Shown: positions 6,348 through 12,690, counted from the first letter of the stretch. The stretch: DNA of 12,919 bases from an uncultured Collinsella sp. (GCA_900547855.1 URIK01000040.1:1-12919), one strand, 5' to 3'. The notes: generated by a model from the letters alone, not told the origin. Numbers and translations: made by a program.

Positions 6348-6920
6348 TTAGTTGAGCTTCAGGGCCTTCTGGATGGGCAGATAGAGAGCGCCGACCAGAA
6401 TGGCGTTAAACACGGCGGTCATAGCGACGACGGGCAGCATGGCAGCGGCGAGCTCGCCCACCACGCCGAGCATGGCCATCTTGATGACCATGAAGATGAC
6501 GCCCGAGACAAAGGTGGTCACGAACGTTGCGACGATGGCGACGGCGGGCTTAACCTGGCCGTCCTTGGCAGCAGCGTTGACAATGAGGGCCATGAGCATG
6601 GCGGCGATGCCCTCGGCGGCAAAATCGACGAACGGCGAGGTAGTGGTGATCTGGATCACGGCGGCCGAGATGAGGCCGATAACGAGCGCCTGGCCAATGT
6701 TGGGACGAACGACCAGGATGGTAAGGCAGAAGGCCGAGATGATGAACTCGGGGCTGATCATGCCGCCCGAGATGCCGGAGATGGCCTTGCCGACGGTGAA
6801 GTTGAGGATGAAGCCGGCGGCGAGCAGGATTGCGAGCAGGACGAGAGCACGGACGTCGAGTTTGCCGCGGTCGGCGGTCTGGACGGTGCGGGGCTGGGCG
6901 GTGGTGGTGTTCTGAGACAT
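6348..6920 (-). CDS. ECF transporter S component, probably tryptophan-specific (TrpP-like)
   Basis: 190 residues; the ATG at 6920 has AAAGGA 8 bases upstream. S components are small integral membrane proteins that bind the substrate and topple within the membrane when coupled to EcfT. Residues 24-42 (with Ala-spaced A30/A34), 55-71, 76-92, 99-116, 125-150 and 157-180 are hydrophobic, about six helices. The segments MISPEFIISAFCLTIL (54-69), IGLISAAVIQITTTSP (81-96) and FVTTFVSGVIFM (133-144) follow the pattern I recall for TrpP tryptophan transporters (KPD-LL-MF, ILTALTTTFP, ISG-IF). Independent support comes from the leader peptide with three Trp codons just upstream. It is the first structural gene of an S-A-T operon and so has its own energizing module. 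Specificity is a strong inference, not shown. Confidence 0.83.
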   Translation of the reverse strand: MSQNTTTAQPRTVQTADRGKLDVRALVLLAILLAAGFILNFTVGKAISGISGGMISPEFIISAFCLTILVVRPNIGQALVIGLISAAVIQITTTSPFVDFAAEGIAAMLMALIVNAAAKDGQVKPAVAIVATFVTTFVSGVIFMVIKMAMLGVVGELAAAMLPVVAMTAVFNAILVGALYLPIQKALKLN

Positions 6921-6967
6921 GGTGAAAATCCTTTCGGAAGGGAAGTGCAAGAGAAGAAAGCGGAGGC

Positions 6968-7096
6968 GCGTGATGCGAATGCGATTGGGCTCGAGATAGA
7001 AAAAGGCCCCCGGTCGAAACCGGAGGCCTTCCAATCACCTAGAGCGCAAAACAGGCGTGAGGGACTCACTGTCGACCGATCGTATTCGCATCACGC
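6968..7096 (-). repeat. Long-range inverted repeat enclosing the attenuator terminator
   Basis: The 21 bases at 6968-6988 are complementary to the 21 bases at 7076-7096 except at two positions (19 of 21). The upstream arm lies in the leader-peptide reading frame, starting inside the third Trp codon. The downstream arm lies between the terminator and the S-component ribosome binding site. The two arms share the strings GCGTGATGCGAAT and ATTCGCATCACGC. Such a helix could form only in read-through transcripts. Confidence 0.75.
7000..7030 (-). terminator. Attenuator: intrinsic terminator in the tryptophan-transporter leader
   Basis: In the minus-strand transcript, AAGGCCUCCGGU (7030 to 7019) pairs with ACCGGGGGCCUU (7014 to 7003), one G-U included, around a UUCG tetraloop, and five U residues follow (7004-7000). 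It sits 35 bases after the leader-peptide stop codon and 79 bases before the S-component start, the place expected of the 3:4 hairpin in a trp-type attenuator. Confidence 0.88.
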
Positions 7097-7097
7097 C
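7054..7097 (-). promoter_or_regulatory. Region 1:2 pairing of the trp-type attenuator
   Basis: GGCGTGA at 7097-7091 (minus strand), which begins in the third Trp codon, is perfectly complementary to TCACGCC at 7060-7054. A ribosome stalled on the Trp codons would cover the first arm and free the second. The second arm can instead pair weakly with AGGTGA (7040-7035), just before the terminator stem. A small hairpin, GTGAG/CTCAC, at 7057-7069 overlaps the leader stop codon and could compete. Confidence 0.6.
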
Positions 7098-7134
7098 ACC
7101 ACCAGTTGTTGAGAGACTTCATCGTGTTCTTCAT
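7066..7134 (-). CDS. Tryptophan leader peptide (trpL-like), 22 residues with WWW
   Basis: The small frame starts at the ATG at 7134, with AAAGGAG (7143-7149) 8 bases upstream, and ends at TGA (7066-7068). The peptide runs MKNTMKSLNN, then three consecutive Trp residues (codons 11-13, bases 7096-7104), then RDANTIGRQ. Consecutive codons for one amino acid, a good ribosome site and a downstream terminator hairpin are the hallmarks of ribosome-mediated attenuation, as in enterobacterial trpL and actinobacterial trp leaders. With charged tRNA-Trp the ribosome passes and the terminator forms; with Trp shortage the ribosome stalls and transcription should continue into the transporter genes. The peptide itself probably has no other role. 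Confidence 0.9.
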   Translation of the reverse strand: MKNTMKSLNNWWWRDANTIGRQ

Positions 7135-7192
7135 GTTGGTGGCTCCTTTCGTGATGCCATGGCGCGGTCGCACCTAGTTGCTGTTGCGCTGC

Positions 7193-7201
7193 ACTATAGC
7201 A
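7193..7201 (-). promoter_or_regulatory. Extended -10 promoter of the tryptophan-transporter operon
   Basis: The minus strand reads TGCTATAGT, a good extended -10 element. No convincing -35 stands 17 bases upstream. The leader-peptide start follows about 60 bases downstream, so the transcript would carry a short 5' leader, as expected for an attenuator. Confidence 0.55.
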
Positions 7202-7220
7202 CAGCAAAGTGTGTGCGGGG

Positions 7221-7241
7221 AAATCTTTTTTGAAAAGATTT
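7221..7241. promoter_or_regulatory. AT-rich palindrome upstream of the transporter promoter
   Basis: AAATCTTTT (7221-7229) and AAAAGATTT (7233-7241) form a perfect 9-base inverted repeat with 3 bases between, centred about 35 bases upstream of the extended -10. It could be an operator or part of the 3' end of the upstream dipeptidase transcript. A second small dyad, CGGTG/CACCG (7257-7271), lies inside a tandem 12-base repeat (GTGTTTCCC at 7247 and 7259). Confidence 0.4.
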
Positions 7242-7287
7242 CAGCAGTGTTTCCCGCGGTGTTTCCCACCGGTCAGATAACGGGTCA

Positions 7288-7321
7288 GGAGGGCAAGACC
7301 GCTCGCACCGTCTTGCCCTCC
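7288..7321 (-). terminator. Stem-loop after the dipeptidase gene
   Basis: GGAGGGCAAGAC (7288-7299) and GTCTTGCCCTCC (7310-7321) pair perfectly (12 bases) around a 10-base loop, 17 bases after the dipeptidase stop. No U-run follows on the minus strand, so it is a likely but not textbook terminator. Confidence 0.6.
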
Positions 7322-7338
7322 CTTAGGACGTGAGGGCC

Positions 7339-9141
7339 TTAGGCCTTCTTGCGACGATAGAGCACGAAGCCGCAGACACCGATGACGACGACGGCGCCAA
7401 CGGCCATGGCGGCCATGTTGTTGCCCTCGGACTTCTCCTCGGTGGCCTTTTCCTCTTCGACTTCGGGCTCGGCTACATCCTCATCCGAGAGGGCCTCGTC
7501 GGCATAGGTGATGGACTCGACTAGGCAGTCGTTGTCGGCATCGTAGTCACTCGGGACGAACTCCTCGGAGAAGTCGCCCTCCTTGAGGTAGTCACGCATT
7601 TCCTCGAGCATGGCCTTGCACTTGAGGTAGGTGTTCTTGGTGGCAGCCTTGCCGGCCTTGTTGGCCAGGGCGGTGCGGGCCTCGGTGTTCTCGGCGGCCT
7701 GCATGGCCTCGTCGACGGTCAGGTTCTGCTCGATGAGCTCCTTCTGCAGGGCGTCGAGGTAGGCGCGGACGCCGGTAGCGCAGTGATCGCGATTCTCATA
7801 GGCGAGCGTGTTGATGTCCATGAGGACGTAGTTGATGGAGTTCTTGGGCTCCTCGTTGTTTACAACGTCTTCCTCTTCGCAGTGATCGAAGGAGACATCC
7901 TGATCGCTGAAGTAGGGGCTGACCTCGGTGAGCAGTGCGGAGTAGAGGGGGATAGCGACGGAGAACTCGGCGTTGGAGAGCATCTCCCACTGGATGGTCG
8001 CGATTTCGGGGTCCATGCCGTGGCGGATCTGGAAGGTGTGAATCTCGGTGTTGCGGTTGGAGCCGATAGCATAGGCGCCGTCGGTGTTGGCGTTGAGACC
8101 GGCGACATTCTCGCCGCGAGCAGCGAAGCTGCGGATCATCTCAAAGGTGTTCCAGTCGGACTTGCCGGGCTGGAAGAACAGCGGCTGCATCTCGTGGACC
8201 AGGGCGCCGGTCGTGGCGCGAGCGTCTTCACGCTCGTCCTTGACGATCTCGTAGTCAGTGCCTTCAGCCAGCGGGGCCATGAAGTAATCGCGACCCTGGA
8301 TATAGCGCGACCACTGGTGCATACCGGCCTCGCCGATCTCCTCGCCGTAGGTCTTGGCGACGTCGAACTTGCCGTCAGTGTACTCGGCAAAGCCCTTCTC
8401 CTTAGGCATGGACTCGATGCCCTCGGAATGGAGACAGTTCTCGGTGTCGTCGAGGTCGACGTCATAGGTGAGGTTGCCGATGTTGGGGTTGAGCGAGGCG
8501 ATGTCATCGGCGAGCCTCATGGCAATCCACTGATGGCCGGAAAGCGCGGCGAACAGCCAGGTCTCGGTGCTGTCGGCGATGATGATCTGGTCGTTGGAGC
8601 AGACGCCCTGCTCGTCGATCAGGCTGCCGATGAGCTCGACGCCCTCGCGGGCCGTGGCGCTCTCGCCCAGGATGACGCTGGCATAGCTGTACTCGCCAAT
8701 GCCAGTCTCCTCGGTGATGGGGTCGGCCTCTTCGGCCTTCTCGTTATAGGAGGTGCTCAACGTGGCAGAGCAGGAGACGCCCTTCTCGTTGATGCCGGCC
8801 TCGGAATATGCGTCGTAGCGATCTTCCCACTGCGAGGGGTTGTCGCGAACGAAAGTGTAGCGGTAGGTTGCGCCCTTGGACTTGTACTCAAAACCGGACT
8901 CGACCGATGTGTACTCGTTGCCGTCCTTGTGTGCGGGCTCAATGCCAAAGTGCTTGACATAGCGCGGACCGAAATCCTCGGAACGGCCATAGTACGTGTT
9001 GCCGTCTGCCGTGAGCTTGCTACCCATGTAGATCTGGGTGCAGGCGAGCGCCGAAGTCGGCATGGCCATGATGGCCGCTGCTCCAAACGCAAGGCCGCAG
9101 CCGAGCTTTTTGAGCGTGTTGACAGGATGAGTAAACCTCAT
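7339..9141 (-). CDS. C69 family dipeptidase (PepD-like Ntn hydrolase), secreted and membrane-anchored
   Basis: 600 residues. The ATG at 9141 is chosen because GGGAGG stands about 4 bases upstream and the signal sequence follows at once; an upstream in-frame start gives 20 extra residues that fit no signal peptide. Residues 1-33 are a signal sequence ending in SALA, followed directly by C34 in CTQIYMG. In family C69 the N-terminal Cys exposed by processing is the catalytic nucleophile, so maturation and activation may be one event. Family marks are DGNTYYGRSEDFG and GINEKGVSCSATLS. The body is followed by an acidic linker (about 548-575), a membrane helix (about 576-595) and RRKKA, with no LPxTG motif. 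Typical cytosolic members are about 470 residues, so the extension adds surface anchoring. It likely degrades peptides outside the cell. It is monocistronic, between two terminators. Confidence 0.9.
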   Translation of the reverse strand: MRFTHPVNTLKKLGCGLAFGAAAIMAMPTSALACTQIYMGSKLTADGNTYYGRSEDFGPRYVKHFGIEPAHKDGNEYTSVESGFEYKSKGATYRYTFVRDNPSQWEDRYDAYSEAGINEKGVSCSATLSTSYNEKAEEADPITEETGIGEYSYASVILGESATAREGVELIGSLIDEQGVCSNDQIIIADSTETWLFAALSGHQWIAMRLADDIASLNPNIGNLTYDVDLDDTENCLHSEGIESMPKEKGFAEYTDGKFDVAKTYGEEIGEAGMHQWSRYIQGRDYFMAPLAEGTDYEIVKDEREDARATTGALVHEMQPLFFQPGKSDWNTFEMIRSFAARGENVAGLNANTDGAYAIGSNRNTEIHTFQIRHGMDPEIATIQWEMLSNAEFSVAIPLYSALLTEVSPYFSDQDVSFDHCEEEDVVNNEEPKNSINYVLMDINTLAYENRDHCATGVRAYLDALQKELIEQNLTVDEAMQAAENTEARTALANKAGKAATKNTYLKCKAMLEEMRDYLKEGDFSEEFVPSDYDADNDCLVESITYADEALSDEDVAEPEVEEEKATEEKSEGNNMAAMAVGAVVVIGVCGFVLYRRKKA

Positions 9142-9187
9142 GATCCCTCCCAACTGTTGAGACCCCGCAAAACTGTGCGGAATATCA

Positions 9188-9301
9188 GCTAATAAATACA
9201 TCCATTAGCCTATCGGAAGTCTAAGAAGTATTCATCTATTTCGATGAAATACTCGATGAGCGTCCTAAAATATGCGATGAGCGGATAAGAATACTCATTT
9301 T
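9188..9301. promoter_or_regulatory. Repeat-rich regulatory region upstream of the dipeptidase gene
   Basis: This AT-rich stretch contains GCTAAT/ATTAGC (9188-9193 and 9204-9209, 10 bases apart); AGTATTCATC (9227-9236) facing GATGAAATACT (9243-9253), an inverted repeat with one bulged base; and the direct repeat CGATGAGCG at 9254-9262 and 9275-9283, 21 bases apart. ATACTC recurs at 9249 and 9291. The spacing in helical turns suggests binding sites for a dimeric regulator. No clear -35/-10 pair could be assigned, although TATTTA-like boxes lie near 9195. Confidence 0.45.
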
Positions 9302-9372
9302 GTAGCTTTACTTAAATAAAGGCACCCTGCAATTACTGTACCTGAATAAAGCGCCTTGCACGGGGCGCAAAG

Positions 9373-9414
9373 AAAAATCCCCCGCTGTTTGGCAAATGCA
9401 TAAACAACGGGGGA
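9373..9414 (-). terminator. Intrinsic terminator after the lipid kinase/small protein operon
   Basis: On the minus strand, TCCCCCGTTGTTT pairs with AAACAGCGGGGGA (13 pairs, one G-U; bases 9378-9390 and 9402-9414) around an 11-base loop, and five T residues follow at 9373-9377. It lies 36 bases after the small membrane protein stop codon. Confidence 0.88.
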
Positions 9415-9449
9415 GACGATAATTGGATGAATATCATACCAATGTGGAA

Positions 9450-9542
9450 TTACTTCTTCCGGCGGTGGATCACGTTGATCGCATAGCCGATGAGCATGGC
9501 CAGAACAATGACGATAAAGCCGGGCAGGGGAGTGTCGTTCAT
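9450..9542 (-). CDS. Small single-pass membrane protein, 30 residues, coupled to the lipid kinase gene
   Basis: The frame starts at the ATG at 9542 and ends with TAA at 9450-9452. It begins MNDTPLPG, continues with a hydrophobic helix (FIVIVLAMLIGYAINVI, residues 9-25) and ends HRRKK, so the N-terminus should face outward and the basic end the cytoplasm. The kinase stop codon and the ribosome site overlap (AAATAGGAGG) and the ATG follows 9 bases after the stop, so the two genes are almost certainly co-translated. The terminator directly downstream completes the transcription unit. Function is unknown; a role in tethering or tuning the membrane-associated lipid kinase is possible but only inferred from position. 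Confidence 0.78.
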   Translation of the reverse strand: MNDTPLPGFIVIVLAMLIGYAINVIHRRKK

Positions 9543-9551
9543 GGGGTCCTC

Positions 9552-10469
9552 CTATTTTCCGAGTGGGGAGAATTCGTCGACGATGAGGTCGAGGCATTGC
9601 GGAAGTGCGCGGGCGCCAAAGACGCCCGAGTTGCTGGAGATGATCTCGCCATCGAACTGCATGCCCAGCGACGGCGTGCAGGTGATCTTGGCTTCTTTGG
9701 TCTGGATGATCTTGAACTGCGGGCGGCCGAGCACCTTGCCGGCGGGGTCGAGTGCGGCGGTGATCACGGTCGGGAGGAGCTGCACGGTTTTTACGGGCTC
9801 GATGACCGCGATGTCGACCATGCCGTCGTTCATACGGCAATCGGGGAACAGGTTGATGTCGTTTTGAATGACCGAGGTGTTGCCGGCCATGCAGCAGATG
9901 CCATCGAGCTCCTCGACAATGCCGTCATGCTCAATCGTAAAGTGCGCCACCGTGGGGTTGGGTGTGGCGAGCGCCGACAGGAAATAGGCGATCTCACCGA
10001 TGTCGTTTTTGGCGGGGGCGGCCTTCATCATGATCTCGGCGTCGAAGCCCGAGCCGGCGATGATGATAAAGCCGTGGCGCTTTTCGTTGCCGTTCTCGTC
10101 GAGCCAAAAGAGCTCGCCCATGTCCACTTTGACCGTGCGACCGGCGCGGCAGGCCTTGGCAAGCGCCGCGGCCTCGGGGGCATTGCCAATGTTGTTGAAG
10201 AACAAGCAGGCCGTGCCGGAGGGGAAGACGAGCGTGGGGACGCCGCATCCGCGCATCTGGTCGAGCACGTTGGAGACGGTGCCGTCGCCGCCCGAAACGA
10301 CCACGCGATCAAACTCGCGCACGTCTGCCACGGCGTCCTCGGGTTCCATGCCATCGCCGATAAAACGCATCACGATCTCGTCGCCGCCCTGCGCGAGGGC
10401 GTGCGCGAACGCGTAGATTTCATCTGAGCTGGGGCCCGATGCCGGGTTGTGGATGATAAGGCAGCGCAT
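9552..10469 (-). CDS. Diacylglycerol kinase catalytic domain protein (DagK/YegS/LCB5 family lipid kinase)
   Basis: 305 residues from the ATG at 10469; the upstream site (GGGAA at about 9 bases) is weak. The family phosphorylates diacylglycerol or related lipids at the cytoplasmic membrane surface, usually to recycle diacylglycerol into phosphatidate. Visible marks are the opening LIIHNPASG (4-12), the nucleotide-binding VVVSGGDGTVSNVL (56-69) with GGDGT at 60-64, and FPSGTACLFFNNIGN (82-96), where most family members have a PxGT(G/A)N loop; here Cys takes the place of the usual Gly/Asn neighbourhood. The second domain contains DINLFPDCRMNDGMVDIAVI and MQFDGEII, typical of the C-terminal beta-sandwich. 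The substrate cannot be fixed. The 30-residue membrane protein gene follows 9 bases after the stop. Confidence 0.87.
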   Translation of the reverse strand: MRCLIIHNPASGPSSDEIYAFAHALAQGGDEIVMRFIGDGMEPEDAVADVREFDRVVVSGGDGTVSNVLDQMRGCGVPTLVFPSGTACLFFNNIGNAPEAAALAKACRAGRTVKVDMGELFWLDENGNEKRHGFIIIAGSGFDAEIMMKAAPAKNDIGEIAYFLSALATPNPTVAHFTIEHDGIVEELDGICCMAGNTSVIQNDINLFPDCRMNDGMVDIAVIEPVKTVQLLPTVITAALDPAGKVLGRPQFKIIQTKEAKITCTPSLGMQFDGEIISSNSGVFGARALPQCLDLIVDEFSPLGK

Positions 10470-10567
10470 ACTTACGTTCCCGTTCTGTGACTAACCGAGT
10501 ATAGTTGTAAGGCAATGCCGATATCCTACCCGTGTTTTTCGGGCCTAACCTTATTCGATGGGTTGAT
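10470..10567. promoter_or_regulatory. Divergent promoter region between the lipid kinase and rnd
   Basis: Only 98 bases separate the two divergent starts. TATAGT at 10500-10505 (+) and TATACT at 10503-10498 (-) overlap and could serve as -10 elements for opposite directions, which would make the two promoters mutually exclusive. Neither has a good -35. Small dyads (GGCA/TGCC near 10511 and CCCG/CGGG near 10529-10543) lie in the rnd leader. Confidence 0.35.
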
Positions 10568-11701
10568 ATGTACATTTCCACACATCAGGCTCTGCTCGAC
10601 TTTTGCCAGCGCGCCCGCGAGTTCGACGCGATTGCCGTCGATACCGAGTTTTTGCGCGAGCGCACGTTTCACCCGCGCCTGTGCTTGGTTCAGATCGCCA
10701 CCCCTGCCGAGAGCGTCGCGGTCGATCCTCTGGTGATCGACAACCTGTCGCCGCTCGCCGAGCTTATGGGCGATGAGAGCGTGATCAAGGTGTTTCACGC
10801 CTGCTCGCAGGATATGGAGGTTATGCTCCATACCGTGGGCGTGCTGCCGCGTCCCATTTTTGACACGCAGGTGGCCGCCGCCTTTTTGGGTGAGCGCCAG
10901 CAGATTTCCTACGGCGCACTCGTGCAGACGTTTTGTGGCGTTTCATTGCCTAAGACCGAGTCGCTGACCGACTGGTCGCGCCGCCCGCTGACCGATAAAC
11001 AGATCGAGTACGCGATCGATGACGTCAAGTACCTGATTGTCGCCTATACCGAGATGATGAGCCGCCTGCGTGAGCTGGGCCGCGTGGACTGGGTGCTCGA
11101 CGAGTTGCGTCCGCTGGCCGACGAGTCGCACTACCGCGCCGACCGCCATGAGGCATTCCGCAAGGTCAAGCGCATCAACTCGTGTAGCCGCCATCAGCTG
11201 GGCATCGCGCGCGAGCTTGCCGCTTGGCGCGAGGACCGCGCCGAGCGCCGCAACATCCCACGCAAGTGGGTCATGTCCGACGATACGCTGCTGGCGCTCG
11301 TCAAGCGCAATCCTGTGCGCGTTGAGGAGTTCCGCAGCATCCGCGGCACCGATCAGCTGGGGGAGCGCGACGTGGACGGCGCGCTCATGGCCATTAAGCG
11401 CGGTGCGAGCTGCCCGCACGATCGCCTGCCGCTCATGGTGCGCGGGCACCGTCAGATTTCGCCGGAGTTGGAGAGCGTGACGGACCTGATGTACGCGCTC
11501 ATCCGCCTGGTTGCCGAGCGTTCGGGCGTGGCGACCTCGGTCATTGCCTCGCGCGATGACCTGGCCGACTACATTGAGCATCCCGAGCAGAGCCCCCTGC
11601 GCGAAGGCTGGCGCTTTGAGCTCGTGGGCTCGCGCCTGGACGATTTGCTCTCGGGCAATATGGGGTTGACGGTCAAAGATGGCAAAATTGAATTGCTATA
11701 G
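10568..11701 (+). CDS. rnd: Ribonuclease D
   Basis: 377 residues. The ATG at 10568 begins the conserved fold; a GTG at 10532 adds 12 residues without a ribosome site. The site before 10568 is also weak. RNase D is a DEDDy 3'-5' exoribonuclease that trims tRNA and other stable RNA 3' ends. Exo I is AVDTEFLRERTF (D25, E27), Exo II is VFHACSQDMEVM (D82) and Exo III is YAIDDVKYL (Y148, D152); the WSRRPLT segment before Exo III is typical. An HRDC nucleic-acid-binding domain follows (about 205-285: ELAAWREDRAERRNIP...LLALVKRNP...EEFRSIRG). Length matches the family. It is transcribed divergently from the lipid kinase and followed by a stem-loop and a structured repeat. Confidence 0.94.
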   Translation: MYISTHQALLDFCQRAREFDAIAVDTEFLRERTFHPRLCLVQIATPAESVAVDPLVIDNLSPLAELMGDESVIKVFHACSQDMEVMLHTVGVLPRPIFDTQVAAAFLGERQQISYGALVQTFCGVSLPKTESLTDWSRRPLTDKQIEYAIDDVKYLIVAYTEMMSRLRELGRVDWVLDELRPLADESHYRADRHEAFRKVKRINSCSRHQLGIARELAAWREDRAERRNIPRKWVMSDDTLLALVKRNPVRVEEFRSIRGTDQLGERDVDGALMAIKRGASCPHDRLPLMVRGHRQISPELESVTDLMYALIRLVAERSGVATSVIASRDDLADYIEHPEQSPLREGWRFELVGSRLDDLLSGNMGLTVKDGKIELL

Positions 11702-11708
11702 GTATATA

Positions 11709-11736
11709 GTTACGCGGTTTTGCCAAACCGCGTAAC
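11709..11736 (+). terminator. Perfect 12-pair stem-loop after rnd
   Basis: GTTACGCGGTTT (11709-11720) and AAACCGCGTAAC (11725-11736) enclose a TGCC loop, 8 bases after the rnd stop. No U-run follows. It may terminate or protect the rnd mRNA 3' end. Confidence 0.6.
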
Positions 11737-11749
11737 AGCTCGACGCTGC

Positions 11750-11847
11750 AAACGGCCGAGAGCGGCAATCTGACGTTCAATCGTCGCTCGCGTACCAAAG
11801 TACGCGTCGCTTCTCTTTCACGTCACCTTGCTCGCTCTCGGCCGTTT
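11750..11847 (+). repeat. Structured 3'-UTR repeat, copy 2 (downstream of rnd)
   Basis: The outer arms at 11750-11764 (AAACGGCCGAGAGCG) and 11833-11847 are a perfect 15-pair inverted repeat. TGACGT (11771-11776) pairs with ACGTCA (11820-11825), where copy 1 has a GGCG/CGCC version of the same stem. At the tip, GCGTAC (11790-11795) and GTACGC (11800-11805) enclose a CAAA loop. The core 11781-11819 matches copy 1 (6270-6308, opposite strand) at 36 of 39 bases. It begins 48 bases after the rnd stop and ends about 90 bases before the next gene. Confidence 0.75.
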
Positions 11848-11873
11848 TCGCTGACATTGCCAAAACATCGATG

Positions 11874-11904
11874 TTGATTTGCTGGTCAGTCGAATGGGTA
11901 GAAT
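11874..11904 (+). promoter_or_regulatory. Candidate promoter of the zinc peptidase gene
   Basis: TTGATT (11874-11879) and TAGAAT (11899-11904) are 19 bases apart, a slightly long spacer. The ATG at 11940 follows 36 bases later. The -10 hexamer is the same as that proposed upstream of the ligase gene. Confidence 0.4.
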
Positions 11905-11939
11905 GCCTCCAACGTGTAACTCGATTCGGAGGAATTCGC

Positions 11940-12644
11940 ATGCCTTATTACTATGGATACGGCTTTGGCATTGACCCGCTGTACCTGCTGGTTGTTCTTG
12001 TCTGCACGGTGCTTGGCCTTGCCGCGCAGAGCTATATCAACTCGACATATAAGACCTGGTCCAAGGTTCGCTCGGACGGCGACGCGGGTGCCACGGTCGC
12101 TCGCCGCATGCTCGATGCCAACGGTTGTAGCGCCGTGGGCATCAAGGGCGTTGCCGGCGAGCTCACTGATCATTACAACCCACAGGACAACAACCTGTAT
12201 CTGTCGGATGCCAACCGTTCGGGCGGGTCGGTCGCAAGCGTTGCCGTCGCCTGCCACGAGGCGGGCCATGCCGCCCAGCGTCAAAGCGGTTACGCCATGA
12301 TGAAGGTACGCACCGCTTTAGTCCCCGTCGTCAACTTTACCCAGAACACCTGGACGATCGTGCTGCTCATGGGCCTGTTCATGAACATCGCGGGGCTCAC
12401 GACCCTCGCGCTGGTCTTCTTCTCGTTTAGCGTGCTGTTCCAGCTGGTTACGCTGCCGGTCGAGATCGATGCCAGTCGCCGCGCCGTGGCGTATATCGAG
12501 CAGTCGGGCATGAGTTCCAAGCAGGTTAGCGGTGCCAGGAAGGTGCTGACGGCAGCTGCGCTTACCTACGTGGCGGCGGCGCTCACCTCGATTATTCAGC
12601 TGCTCTACCTGATGGCTCGCTACAACAGAAACTCCAACCGATAG
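11940..12644 (+). CDS. Membrane zinc metallopeptidase (YugP family, Zn_peptidase_2)
   Basis: 234 residues; the ATG at 11940 follows GGAGG at 7-base spacing. It has the zincin motif HEAGH (106-110) in VACHEAGHAAQRQSGYAMMKVR, with E175 in TLPVEIDASRRA (171-182) as the likely third zinc ligand. Membrane segments lie at about 12-31, 126-150, 152-173 and 203-226, with the active site between the first and second. The opening, rich in Tyr and Gly (MPYYYGYGFG), is usual for this family, whose substrates are unknown; Bacillus subtilis YugP is the reference name. The gene has its own candidate promoter and is followed by a stem-loop, so it is probably transcribed alone. Confidence 0.9.
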   Translation: MPYYYGYGFGIDPLYLLVVLVCTVLGLAAQSYINSTYKTWSKVRSDGDAGATVARRMLDANGCSAVGIKGVAGELTDHYNPQDNNLYLSDANRSGGSVASVAVACHEAGHAAQRQSGYAMMKVRTALVPVVNFTQNTWTIVLLMGLFMNIAGLTTLALVFFSFSVLFQLVTLPVEIDASRRAVAYIEQSGMSSKQVSGARKVLTAAALTYVAAALTSIIQLLYLMARYNRNSNR

Positions 12645-12649
12645 CAAAC

Positions 12650-12690
12650 GGGACAGGCAGGCGCCGCGGGGATTCGTGTCCCAGCGGCGC
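12650..12690 (+). terminator. GC-rich stem-loop after the zinc peptidase gene
   Basis: GCGCCGC (12661-12667) pairs with GCGGCGC (12684-12690); after one mismatch GGG (12669-12671) pairs with CCC (12680-12682). An alternative helix pairs GGGACA (12650-12655) with TGTCCC (12677-12682). No U-run follows, so termination is plausible but unproven. Confidence 0.45.

Noticed and set aside
7245..7273. Possible T-box motif (GGTGG...ACCGCG on the minus strand)
   Set aside because: The spacing is four bases too long, it lies upstream of the promoter -10 and no specifier stem is apparent. The WWW leader explains Trp control better.
7783..9192. Long plus-strand frame of 469 residues opposite the dipeptidase gene
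   Set aside because: It is a low-complexity antisense shadow (Val/Leu/Gly/Asp-rich) without a ribosome site; the dipeptidase frame carries the motifs.
9240..9302. Small minus-strand frame (20 residues, Ser-rich) starting near 9302
   Set aside because: It lacks a convincing ribosome site and its repeats are explained by the CGATGAGCG operator-like direct repeat.
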